Assembly: GCA_024642445.1 (NCBI GenBank)
Contig: JAHEBG010000006.1
Span: 1 to 14,409, forward strand
DNA from: Gammaproteobacteria bacterium
GTDB taxonomy: Bacteria > Pseudomonadota > Gammaproteobacteria > Xanthomonadales > Xanthomonadaceae
Direction of reading: 5' to 3'
Length of the DNA stretch: 14,409 nt
Numbering within the stretch: position 1 is the stretch's first letter; each line of letters starts with the position of its first letter. This document shows, one piece after another, positions 7,828-14,409 of the stretch. Made by a program: the position numbers and the translations under genes. The notes below the pieces were generated by a model. It saw only the letters and a program-made list of their open reading frames with translations. It did not search any database and was not told where the DNA came from.

Positions 7828-8696
7828 TGCTGGAAGCGTTGGCGCAGTTCCCAATGCTGGCTATAGGTCTGGGCTTATTGTTGGGCCTGTTGGTCGGTAG
7901 CTTTCTGAATGTAGTCATATTGCGTTTCCCCGCCCGATTGGAGTGGGCATGGCGGCAGGAAGCCCGGGAAGTACTCGGTCTGCCGGAAGCGTATGAGCCC
8001 AAGCCACCCGGGCTTGTAGTCAGGCGTTCAGCGTGTCCGAATTGCCAGCATGCTTTGTCCGCTTGGGAAAACATCCCGTTATTAAGCTTCGTGTTGTTGG
8101 CCGGCAAATGCCGTTCCTGTAAGACGGCCATTTCCTGGCAATACCCTGCGGTAGAGCTGATTACCGGCGCGCTGTTTGCGTTGTGCGTTTGGCGCTTCGG
8201 CATTTCATTGCAATTGGCTTTCGCGTTGCCATTCACTGCAGCCTTGGTGGCACTTTCCGGCATCGATCTTCGCACCACGCTGTTGCCTGATCAGATCACA
8301 CTGCCCTTGCTTTGGATGGGTCTTTTGGTCAGTCTAATCACGCTGTATGTGGATCCGGTTTCCGCAATACTGGGCGCTGCATTGGGTTATTTCAGCTTGT
8401 GGTCGGTTACGGCCATTTTCAAGTTGCTTACCGGTAAACAGGGCATGGGTGCCGGCGATTTCAAATTATTGGCAGCCTTAGGCGCTTGGTGCGGTATCAA
8501 AGCAATTTTGCCAATTGTGCTGTTGTCGTCTTTGGTCGGTGCCATCATCGGCAGTATCTGGTTGGCAACCGCCGGCAAGCATCGCGACACCCAAATCCCC
8601 TTTGGCCAGTACCTGGCCATAGCCGGGTTTATCCAGTTCATTTCGGGCGTTGACTTTCTGGCGCTTTATCTGGCCTGGGCTACCGGCAACGGTTGA
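7827..8696 (+). CDS. pilD: Prepilin leader peptidase / N-methyltransferase PilD
   Basis: This 289-residue bifunctional inner-membrane aspartyl protease (family A24) cleaves type IV prepilins and type II pseudopilins after the leader Gly and methylates the new N-terminal Phe. The N-terminal signature GSFLNVVILR (24-33) is present. The cytoplasmic methylase loop has two CxxC pairs (Cys70/Cys73 and Cys95/Cys98), the zinc-binding set of the complete PilD type. The two catalytic aspartates are visible as Asp147 in SGIDLRT and Asp211 in GMGAGDFK (the G-x-G-D motif), and IPFGQYLA (257-264) is the conserved C-terminal element. About eight hydrophobic segments are present. The ATG overlaps the pilC TAA by one base (TAATG), implying coupled translation. 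It is the processing enzyme for the pilin whose gene lies elsewhere. Confidence 0.96.
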   Translation: MLEALAQFPMLAIGLGLLLGLLVGSFLNVVILRFPARLEWAWRQEAREVLGLPEAYEPKPPGLVVRRSACPNCQHALSAWENIPLLSFVLLAGKCRSCKTAISWQYPAVELITGALFALCVWRFGISLQLAFALPFTAALVALSGIDLRTTLLPDQITLPLLWMGLLVSLITLYVDPVSAILGAALGYFSLWSVTAIFKLLTGKQGMGAGDFKLLAALGAWCGIKAILPIVLLSSLVGAIIGSIWLATAGKHRDTQIPFGQYLAIAGFIQFISGVDFLALYLAWATGNG

Positions 8697-9307
8697 TGCC
8701 GTACTGTGTCGGCCTGAGTGGCGGTATAGCCGCCGGTAAGTCCCTGCTATGCAGGCATCTGTCAGCGGACGATATCGAGATCATCGATGCCGATGTCATT
8801 GCCCGTGAGTTGGTCATGCCGGGTCAGCCGGCATTGCAGGAAATCGAAGCGCAGTTCGGAAAACGATTCATTGGCGCAAATGGCACATTGGACCGAGCTG
8901 CCTTGCGTGCACACGTATTTTCAGATGTTGCAGAAAAAGCAAAATTGGAAGCTCTACTGCACCCGAAAATCCAAAGTGCGCTGCAGACCCACAGCCTCGC
9001 CTCTTCGGCAACGGTTTCGGTGGTTGCCATCCCCTTGCTAACGCCAATACTCAGAGCTACGGTTTACGGATGGCTAAACCGGGTTGTGCTCATTGAGGCG
9101 CCCAGGCACACACAATTACAACGCATTCTGAAACGCGATGGATGCAGCTACGCCATCGCCGAAGCGATGTTGGCGGCACAACTGACCCGCAAGCAGCGGT
9201 TGCCTATGGCTCAAGATGTACTGATTAACGACGGCGAGCCAGAACATGTGCAGCGTTGGGCGCATCAGCTACAGATGCGCTACCGTCAGCTGGCACTCGT
9301 GCTTTAA
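8696..9307 (+). CDS. coaE: Dephospho-CoA kinase CoaE
   Basis: This cytoplasmic enzyme phosphorylates the 3'-hydroxyl of dephospho-CoA with ATP, the last step of coenzyme A synthesis. The 203-residue product (usual length about 200) has the P-loop GGIAAGKS at 9-16, IIDADVIARELV at 29-40, LDRAALRAHVFSD at 65-77 and LLHPKIQ at 87-93, all hallmarks of CoaE. The C-terminal lid region ending in DVLINDG (174-180) corresponds to the usual D-x-V-I-x-N-x-G. I start at ATG 8696, which overlaps the pilD TGA as TGATG. A TTG immediately before it (8693) is in frame but a less likely start. Linkage to pilBCD is a common gammaproteobacterial arrangement and suggests cotranscription rather than a pilus role. 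No yacG gene follows, unlike in Pseudomonas, and the stop overlaps the opposite-strand gene. Confidence 0.94.
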   Translation: MPYCVGLSGGIAAGKSLLCRHLSADDIEIIDADVIARELVMPGQPALQEIEAQFGKRFIGANGTLDRAALRAHVFSDVAEKAKLEALLHPKIQSALQTHSLASSATVSVVAIPLLTPILRATVYGWLNRVVLIEAPRHTQLQRILKRDGCSYAIAEAMLAAQLTRKQRLPMAQDVLINDGEPEHVQRWAHQLQMRYRQLALVL

Positions 9308-10272
9308 GTCAAACGCGGCCAGAATGCGCGGATTCCGGCAACACCCTGTGCGCCGTTTTGACGGGCGATTGCCACATCCCCCGGACCGACACCGCCGATG
9401 GCGAAAATCGGCAAGGACACTTCGGCCCGCAATTGCTGCCATTGTTCCCAGCCCATGGGCGCCACGCCAGGATGGCTTTGGGTAGCATTGACCGATCCAA
9501 GCACCACAAAATCCAAGCCAAGCGCTTGCGCATGTTTCAACTGCTCAAGGTTGTGGCAGGATGCAGAGACCGGCAAGCGTGCCGCCAATGGCCGCGACTG
9601 CAAAGCCATCAATTGGTCACTGGGCAAGTGCAAGCCGACATCGAAATCATGCGCCAGCCCCAATTGGCCGTTGATTAACAGCTGCGCTTTATGCTTTTTG
9701 CACAAGGCAGAAGTCAAGGTGAGTAAGGCCTTAAGTGGCTTTTCCTGCCAGGTTTTTGCGCGCAACTGCACCAATCGGTAACCCTGGCTCAATGCTGCAT
9801 CCAACTCCCGCAGGAAGCGCGTAGTATCGGTGGTCGGCTCAGGTGTTATCAGGTAATGCGCAGGTTTTTGCAATGCCGCCACCACCGGCAAATCGGCCGG
9901 CGGCATGGGGTAAGAGCGCAGCTTATTGTTGGGCACCCAAGCCAGCGCTTGATTTTCCAGTCCGCGTGGCTGGCCATTGTATTTGGTGACTTTGAAGACA
10001 TCCAGCTTGATGCTTTTGCTGCCGGTATTCTGCGGCACTGACATCAACGGCTCGGTTGCCAACACATCGATACCCAGCTCTTCTTTCAATTCCCTGCGCA
10101 GCGCTTCTTCAGCAGTTTCATTGCGCTCGATCTTTCCGCCCGGAAACTCCCAGGCACCTGCCAGATCTCGCCCGGAAACACGCCGTGCCAGCAGCACACG
10201 GCCGGTGGCATCGGTCAACACACCGGCAGCTACCGGCACAACGCGGGGAAGGGGTACGGAAGATCGTCGCAT
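9304..10272 (-). CDS. Nudix (MutT-type) hydrolase fused to ThiE-like domain
   Basis: This is a two-domain cytoplasmic protein of 322 residues. Residues 1 to about 130 form a MutT-type Nudix domain. WEFPGGK precedes a complete Nudix box at residues 46-68 (G-x5-E-x7-RE-L-x-EE-x-G-I), so hydrolysis of oxidised nucleotides such as 8-oxo-dGTP is plausible. Residues about 139-318 form a TIM-barrel related to thiamine phosphate synthase, with QLRAK at 169-173, SCHN at 238-241, a GSVNATQSHPG loop (259-269) and FAIGGV at 290-295. Some ThiE active-site positions look changed: LINGQ stands where IND is usual, and the loop lacks the usual lysine. True thiamine phosphate synthase activity is therefore doubtful. 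This fusion is a known gammaproteobacterial family. The chosen ATG overlaps the secA TAA as TAATG. Upstream in-frame ATGs at 10326 and 10293 would overlap secA by up to 55 bases and are less likely. Confidence 0.9.
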   Translation of the reverse strand: MRRSSVPLPRVVPVAAGVLTDATGRVLLARRVSGRDLAGAWEFPGGKIERNETAEEALRRELKEELGIDVLATEPLMSVPQNTGSKSIKLDVFKVTKYNGQPRGLENQALAWVPNNKLRSYPMPPADLPVVAALQKPAHYLITPEPTTDTTRFLRELDAALSQGYRLVQLRAKTWQEKPLKALLTLTSALCKKHKAQLLINGQLGLAHDFDVGLHLPSDQLMALQSRPLAARLPVSASCHNLEQLKHAQALGLDFVVLGSVNATQSHPGVAPMGWEQWQQLRAEVSLPIFAIGGVGPGDVAIARQNGAQGVAGIRAFWPRLT

Positions 10273-12983
10273 TAGCCTAACTGCCCATGACATTGTTTGA
10301 ATTTCTTGCCGCTGCCACACGGACAAGGGTCATTTCGCCCGACCTTCGGGCCGGCGGAGGTATTCAGCAACGCCATCTCAGCCACTTCTTCATCGGCACT
10401 GGTGCTACCGGCTGATGGATGCTGGAAGTTCATCTGGCGAGCCTGTGCTTCGTGGCGCTGACGGTCGGCCGCTTCCATTTCGGCAACTTCGTTTTCATCG
10501 CGGACACGGACACGCGCAAGCATGGAAGTGATATCGAATTTGACCTTGTCGAGCATTTCACTGAACAATTCGAAACTTTCGCGCTTGTATTCCTGCTTTG
10601 GCTGCTTTTGTGCATAGCCGCGCAGGTGAATGCCCTGGCGCAGGTAATCCATGCGTGCCAGATGCTCTTTCCAGGTCTGGTCAAGTACATTGAGCATCAA
10701 ATGCTTTTCAAGCTGTCGTGCCATTTCCGGTCCGATCTGCGCTTCCTTTTCATTGAAATGCGCATCGAACAGCTTCTGGACTTCACGTACGATGCCGCTG
10801 TCGTCCAGCTCTTCGGTAGTGCTCAGCAGACCCTGCAATTCGGCGCGGACGGTGAAATTTTCGAACAGGGATTGCTCGAGGCCCGGCAGATCCCACTGTT
10901 CATCAATGGAATCACGCGGTACGAATTTGCGAACATGCTCTTCCACCACGTCTTCGCGGATGGCAATCACCGTATCGGCGACATCATCGGCTTCAAGCAG
11001 TTCATTGCGTTGCTGGTAGATGACTTTACGCTGATCGTTGGCGACATCGTCATATTCCAGAAGATTTTTCCGGGCGTCGAAGTTATGCGCTTCCACTTTG
11101 CGCTGGGCGTTCTGGATCTGGCGCGAAACCAGCGGCGATTCGATGACTTCATCTTCCTTCATGCCCATCCGACGCATTGCGGTCTGTACCCAGTCGGCAG
11201 CAAAGATGCGCATCAGGTTGTCTTCCAGCGAAAGATAGAAACGCGACGAACCCGGATCGCCCTGACGGCCGGAACGGCCACGCAGCTGATTGTCGATACG
11301 GCGGGACTCATGGCGTTCGGTACCTATGATATGCAGGCCACCGGCGGCAATGACGCGATCATGATGTGCTTGCCATGCGCCCTTCACGGCCTTCACGGCA
11401 TCGGCTTCAGCGGTTTCGCCAAGGGCTAGAAGCTCTGCTTCCAGATTACCGCCCAAAACGATATCGGTACCGCGACCGGCCATATTGGTGGCGATGGTTA
11501 CCGCTTTTTCGGCACCGGCATTGGCCACGATATGGGCTTCTCGCTCATGCTGTTTGGCATTCAAAACTTCGTGCGGAATGCCGGCTTTGGTCAACTCGCC
11601 CGATAACAGCTCGGAGGTTTCAATGGATGTGGTGCCGACCAACACCGGCTGCGAGGCTTCGTAACAGCGCTTGATGTCTTCCACAACAGCCTTGAATTTC
11701 GCTTCTCGGGTCAGATACACCAAGTCCGGGTCGTCTTTGCGGATCATAGGACGATGGGTAGGAATCACCACCACTTCCAAGCCATAAATGTTCTGGAATT
11801 CGTAGGCTTCGGTATCGGCGGTACCGGTCATACCGGCCAACTTGCCGTACATGCGGAAGTAATTCTGGAACGTAATGGAGGCCAGCGTCTGGTTTTCGCG
11901 CTGGATCGGGACGCCCTCTTTCGCCTCTACCGCTTGGTGCAGGCCGTCGGACCAGCGCCGGCCCTGCAGGGTGCGTCCGGTGAACTCGTCAACGATGACC
12001 ACTTCGCCGTCGCGTACGATGTAATCGACATCGCGCTGATACAGAGCGTTGGCGCGCAGAGCGGCATTCAAGTGATGGACCACAGCCAGATTTTGACCGG
12101 AGTACAGACCATCGTCTTCGGCAATGATGCCGGCCTCGCGCAACATCTGCTCGGCATTTTCCATGCCGGCTTCGGACAGGTGCACCTGCTTGGATTTTTC
12201 ATCCACCCAATAATCGCCGTCGCCGTCTTCTTTATCCTGCTTCACGAAGTTCGGCACAAGACGGTTGACCTTGATGTACAGTTCCGGCGATTCGTCGGCA
12301 GGCCCAGAAATAATCAGCGGCGTACGTGCCTCATCGATCAGGATGGAGTCGACCTCGTCGACGATGGCGAAGTTCAGACCGCGCTGGAAGCGCTCGTCTT
12401 TGCTGTTGGCCATATTGTCACGCAGGTAGTCGAAGCCGTATTCGTTGTTGGTGCCGTAGGTGATATCGGCAGCATAAGCCTCTTTCTTTTCAAAATGCGG
12501 CATGCCTGGAACCACTACGCCCACGCTTAGGCCCAGGAAATTGTAGAGCTTGCCCATGGTCGCGGCATCGCGCTTGGCCAGATAATCATTGACTGTCACT
12601 ACATGCACGCCTTTGCCGGACAATGCATTCAAGTAAACCGCAAGGGTGGCCACCAAGGTTTTGCCTTCACCGGTACGCATTTCGGCGATACGGCCTGAAT
12701 GCAGCACCATGCCGCCAATCAACTGCACGTCGTAGTGGCGCAGGCCCAAAGCACGCACCGAGGCCTCCCGGCACACCGCAAATGCTTCAGGCAACAGCGC
12801 ATCCAGGCTTTCGCCGGCTTTTGCCCGTTGTTTGAAATCCGCGGTTTTAAGTTTCAGAGCATCATCATCCAATGCCTGCATCTCCGCTTCCAGCTGATTG
12901 ATGCGTTCAACCTGTTTTTGGTACTGACGCAGATTGCGTTCGTTACGGCTGCCGAATAATTTTGTAAGCAATTGATTGAACAT
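10272..12983 (-). CDS. secA: Preprotein translocase ATPase SecA
   Basis: This 903-residue motor ATPase drives unfolded preproteins through SecYEG at the inner membrane, and the length is the usual one for gammaproteobacteria. Visible elements in order are Walker A MRTGEGKT (102-109), Walker B/DEAD-like [12 protein letters not shown] (209-220), VDEFTGR (331-337), the second nucleotide-binding motif [10 protein letters not shown] (499-508), [20 protein letters not shown] helicase motif VI, and the extreme C-terminal zinc ligands Cys887, Cys889, Cys898 and His899 in [14 protein letters not shown]. The zinc tail binds SecB and lipids in known SecA proteins. The ATG at 12983 has no strong ribosome-binding site. 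The gene is separated from the M23 peptidase by an intrinsic terminator, so it needs its own promoter within about 12984-13040. The Nudix-ThiE gene overlaps its stop by one base and is probably cotranscribed. No secM-like ORF is visible upstream. Confidence 0.98.
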   Translation of the reverse strand: MFNQLLTKLFGSRNERNLRQYQKQVERINQLEAEMQALDDDALKLKTADFKQRAKAGESLDALLPEAFAVCREASVRALGLRHYDVQLIGGMVLHSGRIAEMRTGEGKTLVATLAVYLNALSGKGVHVVTVNDYLAKRDAATMGKLYNFLGLSVGVVVPGMPHFEKKEAYAADITYGTNNEYGFDYLRDNMANSKDERFQRGLNFAIVDEVDSILIDEARTPLIISGPADESPELYIKVNRLVPNFVKQDKEDGDGDYWVDEKSKQVHLSEAGMENAEQMLREAGIIAEDDGLYSGQNLAVVHHLNAALRANALYQRDVDYIVRDGEVVIVDEFTGRTLQGRRWSDGLHQAVEAKEGVPIQRENQTLASITFQNYFRMYGKLAGMTGTADTEAYEFQNIYGLEVVVIPTHRPMIRKDDPDLVYLTREAKFKAVVEDIKRCYEASQPVLVGTTSIETSELLSGELTKAGIPHEVLNAKQHEREAHIVANAGAEKAVTIATNMAGRGTDIVLGGNLEAELLALGETAEADAVKAVKGAWQAHHDRVIAAGGLHIIGTERHESRRIDNQLRGRSGRQGDPGSSRFYLSLEDNLMRIFAADWVQTAMRRMGMKEDEVIESPLVSRQIQNAQRKVEAHNFDARKNLLEYDDVANDQRKVIYQQRNELLEADDVADTVIAIREDVVEEHVRKFVPRDSIDEQWDLPGLEQSLFENFTVRAELQGLLSTTEELDDSGIVREVQKLFDAHFNEKEAQIGPEMARQLEKHLMLNVLDQTWKEHLARMDYLRQGIHLRGYAQKQPKQEYKRESFELFSEMLDKVKFDITSMLARVRVRDENEVAEMEAADRQRHEAQARQMNFQHPSAGSTSADEEVAEMALLNTSAGPKVGRNDPCPCGSGKKFKQCHGQLG

Positions 12984-13005
12984 GATTAAACCGGTGTTGG
13001 TGGAC

Positions 13006-13019
13006 CCTGTTTACACAGG
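13006..13019. repeat. Short inverted repeat upstream of secA
   Basis: CCTGT at 13006-13010 and ACAGG at 13015-13019 form a perfect 5-bp inverted repeat with a four-base spacer, 22 bases before the secA start codon. It could be an operator or a small leader hairpin. It is too short to rule out chance. Confidence 0.35.
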
Positions 13020-13039
13020 AATCAGGCCCAGAATGGGAT

Positions 13040-13069
13040 AAAAAAACGGCCATCCGGGGTGGATAGCCG
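13040..13069 (-). terminator. Rho-independent terminator after the M23 peptidase gene
   Basis: On the minus strand a GC-rich hairpin, CGGCTATCC then loop ACCCC then GGATGGCCG, is followed directly by seven U residues (A7 at 13040-13046 on the plus strand). As minus-strand RNA all nine pairs form, one as a U-G wobble. As plus-strand RNA the same position is a C-A mismatch and no U tract follows, so the orientation is clear. It lies 40 bases after the stop of the M23 gene and separates that gene from secA. Confidence 0.88.
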
Positions 13070-13108
13070 ACTATTTTAACCTGTGGGCGGATTTTGGTAT
13101 ATCAAGTC

Positions 13109-14017
13109 TTACTTGGCGGCAATTCCCAAAAAGGTGCGTGGATTGACTGCTCGCCCATCCTTATGCACCTCGAAATGCACATGCGGGCCGGTGGATCGGC
13201 CGGTAGAGCCGGCTTTGGCCACAACTTGTCCCGCCCGAACCACATCGCCTTCTTTCACCAGAAACGCCGAATTGTGCGCATACAGGGTGACGTAACCGTT
13301 TTGATGGTCGATTTCAACGACATTGCCGAAGCCTTGCTTCCAACCGGCAAACTTGACCAGTCCGTTGCCTGCTGAACGTACCGGATCGCCTTTATTGGCA
13401 TCGAAATCGATACCGTTATGGTGAGCACGGCCACCCAGTACTGGGTGCATGCGGTAACCAAAGCCTGAAGTAACGAATCCGTCAGAGGGACGCGTGCTGG
13501 GGCGTGACTTCAACTCCAATTCCTGCTCGAAAAGCATCGATTCCAGGACCGAAAGCTGCTGTGCGGAAGCCTCGAATTCGGCTTGAACCTGTTTCAGATT
13601 TGCATCCAATTCGGTTTTGCTGACGTCTTCGGAGATTTCATCACCACCCGAACCCGGGCTGCGTTCAAAATTAAACTCGCCGCCGGCCAGCTTGCTGTCA
13701 CGGGTAAGACGGACACCCAGTGCATTCAGTCGGTTGGCTTGTGCCTGCAATTCGGCCAAGCGCAGAGCCATGGCATTCATATCGCGCTGATTGGCAGCTT
13801 GGATATTGGCCATCAGCTGCTCTTGACGGTTAAGCCGGTCTTTCAGTTGCGTTAATTGCAGGCCATTGAGCGTACGGCTGGAGACATACCCAAGAGCAAA
13901 CACCATCGACAACACCAACAGTAAACCGCCACCGGCCATGAGCACGGTTTTACGTTCACTGAAATTGATTTTTTTGGGTGCGCGGAGGTGTTTTGAAACG
14001 AGTATGATGTTGAACAT
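13109..14017 (-). CDS. Membrane-anchored M23 (LytM-type) metallopeptidase
   Basis: This 302-residue protein is predicted to be anchored in the inner membrane by one hydrophobic segment (about 26-45) after a short basic N-terminus, with the rest in the periplasm. A coiled-coil-like stretch rich in Gln, Leu and Ala covers about 52-100, with a second around 130-170. The C-terminal M23 domain (about 180-300) keeps the zinc ligands His200 and Asp204 (HHNGID) and His281 (second His of HVH), plus the catalytic His248 and His279. It is therefore expected to be an active peptidoglycan endopeptidase rather than a degenerate activator like EnvC or NlpD. Its place next to secA and dciA matches Pseudomonas and Xanthomonas relatives. 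The ATG at 14017 has no strong ribosome-binding site. Its transcript ends at the terminator at 13040-13069. The precise cell-wall role is unknown. Confidence 0.93.
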   Translation of the reverse strand: MFNIILVSKHLRAPKKINFSERKTVLMAGGGLLLVLSMVFALGYVSSRTLNGLQLTQLKDRLNRQEQLMANIQAANQRDMNAMALRLAELQAQANRLNALGVRLTRDSKLAGGEFNFERSPGSGGDEISEDVSKTELDANLKQVQAEFEASAQQLSVLESMLFEQELELKSRPSTRPSDGFVTSGFGYRMHPVLGGRAHHNGIDFDANKGDPVRSAGNGLVKFAGWKQGFGNVVEIDHQNGYVTLYAHNSAFLVKEGDVVRAGQVVAKAGSTGRSTGPHVHFEVHKDGRAVNPRTFLGIAAK

Positions 14018-14037
14018 GCAGCAATCTCAGAAATTAC
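14018..14037. promoter_or_regulatory. Very short divergent gap between M23 peptidase and dciA
   Basis: Only 20 bases separate the two outward-facing start codons. There is no room for two full promoters, so at least one must lie inside the opposing coding sequence, or transcripts must start almost at the start codon. No ribosome-binding site is obvious on either side. Confidence 0.35.
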
Positions 14038-14370
14038 ATGGGCACGGATAAACCGGGCAAACCCGAGCAATCGGTACTGGGCGTACTTCAACGCTCCGAT
14101 TTGTCGGCTTTGATTCAGCGTGCCGATACCTTGGCACAATGGGATCAAACGTTACGTCGGAATATGCCGGTTGCATTGGCCGGGCAATGCCGCCTGAGCC
14201 GATACCACGATGACACATTGTTTTTTGTTGCTTCCAATCCGGTTTGGAAAAACAAACTCCGCCTGCACAGCCAAGAAATTCTTGACCATGCCCACGGATT
14301 AGGGCTTCATGCCCGAGCGATTCGTATCAAAGTGGACCCAGCCTTCCCGGCCGAACCGCTTCAACGATAA
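14038..14370 (+). CDS. dciA: DUF721 family protein, DciA-like replicative-helicase operator
   Basis: The 110-residue product matches the DUF721/DciA pattern: an N-terminal helical stretch (VLQRSDLSALIQRAD, 16-30), then ALAGQCRLSRYHDDTLFFVA (46-65) with the conserved Cys-Arg strand, and NPVWKNKLRLHSQEIL (67-82). In Vibrio and Pseudomonas, DciA interacts with the DnaB helicase and is needed for its loading, replacing E. coli DnaC. The position beside the M23 peptidase and secA is the same as for the Pseudomonas homologue (PA4405 region, from memory). Vibrio DciA has about 157 residues with a disordered basic C-terminal tail, whereas this one stops shortly after the KH-like domain. No in-frame start precedes the ATG at 14038 before a TGA at 14011. 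The symbol is given by family resemblance and context. Confidence 0.8.
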   Translation: MGTDKPGKPEQSVLGVLQRSDLSALIQRADTLAQWDQTLRRNMPVALAGQCRLSRYHDDTLFFVASNPVWKNKLRLHSQEILDHAHGLGLHARAIRIKVDPAFPAEPLQR

Positions 14371-14409
14371 GGCATTGTGCGGTATATCCAAGAGAAAATC
14401 GTTAACTGA

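Noticed and set aside
8693..8695. TTG start for coaE
   Set aside because: The next codon is an ATG that overlaps the pilD stop as TGATG, the usual coupling form, so ATG 8696 is preferred.
10273..10326. Upstream starts for the Nudix-ThiE gene (ATG at 10326 or 10293)
   Set aside because: They would add residues inside the secA zinc-tail coding region with no family similarity. ATG 10272 forms a TAATG overlap and fits the domain start.
10419..12530. Long plus-strand open frames opposite secA (10419-11429 and 11754-12530)
   Set aside because: They lie wholly antisense to an unambiguous secA, have no family resemblance and no ribosome-binding logic. They arise from the codon bias of the real gene.
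14371..14409. Twelve open codons after the dciA stop, ending in TGA at the window edge
   Set aside because: Too short to call a gene; no ribosome-binding site, no hairpin and no reason to expect readthrough.
1..14409. Search for CRISPR repeats, insertion sequences, tRNA genes, toxin-antitoxin or phage genes
   Set aside because: No direct-repeat array, transposase, integrase, cloverleaf-like sequence or defence-type domain was seen, and nearly all bases belong to recognised genes.

Overview
The window looks like chromosomal DNA of a gammaproteobacterium. The order dciA / M23 peptidase / secA / Nudix hydrolase and the block pilB-pilC-pilD-coaE are arrangements known from Pseudomonas and Xanthomonas relatives. 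The SecA and PilB sequences recall, from memory and unchecked, the Xanthomonadales (Lysobacterales), although the base composition is only moderately GC-rich. No mobile element, CRISPR array, tRNA or rRNA gene was seen. Genes are packed tightly, with many start/stop overlaps.

Region 1 (1-4744, minus strand) is a glycan assembly operon read from right to left. It holds a membrane-linked GT2 glycosyltransferase, two GT4 glycosyltransferases, a Wzx-like polytopic flippase, and the first 43 codons of a third GT4-type glycosyltransferase cut by the window edge. Adjacent stops and starts overlap or nearly touch, so the genes are probably translationally coupled. Together they could build a lipid-linked saccharide on the inner leaflet and flip it across the inner membrane. 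The final product (O-antigen, exopolysaccharide or pilin glycan) cannot be told from sequence.

Region 2 (4745-9307, plus strand) begins at a 96-bp divergent intergenic region. It carries the type IV pilus assembly ATPase pilB, inner-membrane platform pilC and prepilin peptidase/methylase pilD, followed by coaE (last step of coenzyme A synthesis). The major pilin gene pilA is not in the window.

Region 3 (9304-13108, minus strand) meets coaE tail to tail with overlapping stop codons. It holds secA (Sec translocase ATPase) and, overlapping its stop codon, a Nudix hydrolase fused to a ThiE-like domain. A clear intrinsic terminator and a short inverted repeat lie just upstream of secA.

Region 4 (13109-14409) holds a membrane-anchored M23 (LytM) peptidase on the minus strand and, diverging only 20 bp away, a short DUF721/DciA-type protein on the plus strand (replicative-helicase operator family). 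The last 39 bases show no further gene.

Most of the window is well-known housekeeping and pilus biology, and I do not see a convincing undescribed system. The points most worth checking are the glycan operon diverging from the pilus genes, the altered zinc motif of PilB, the altered ThiE-like half of the Nudix fusion, the tail-less DciA, and the secA leader.
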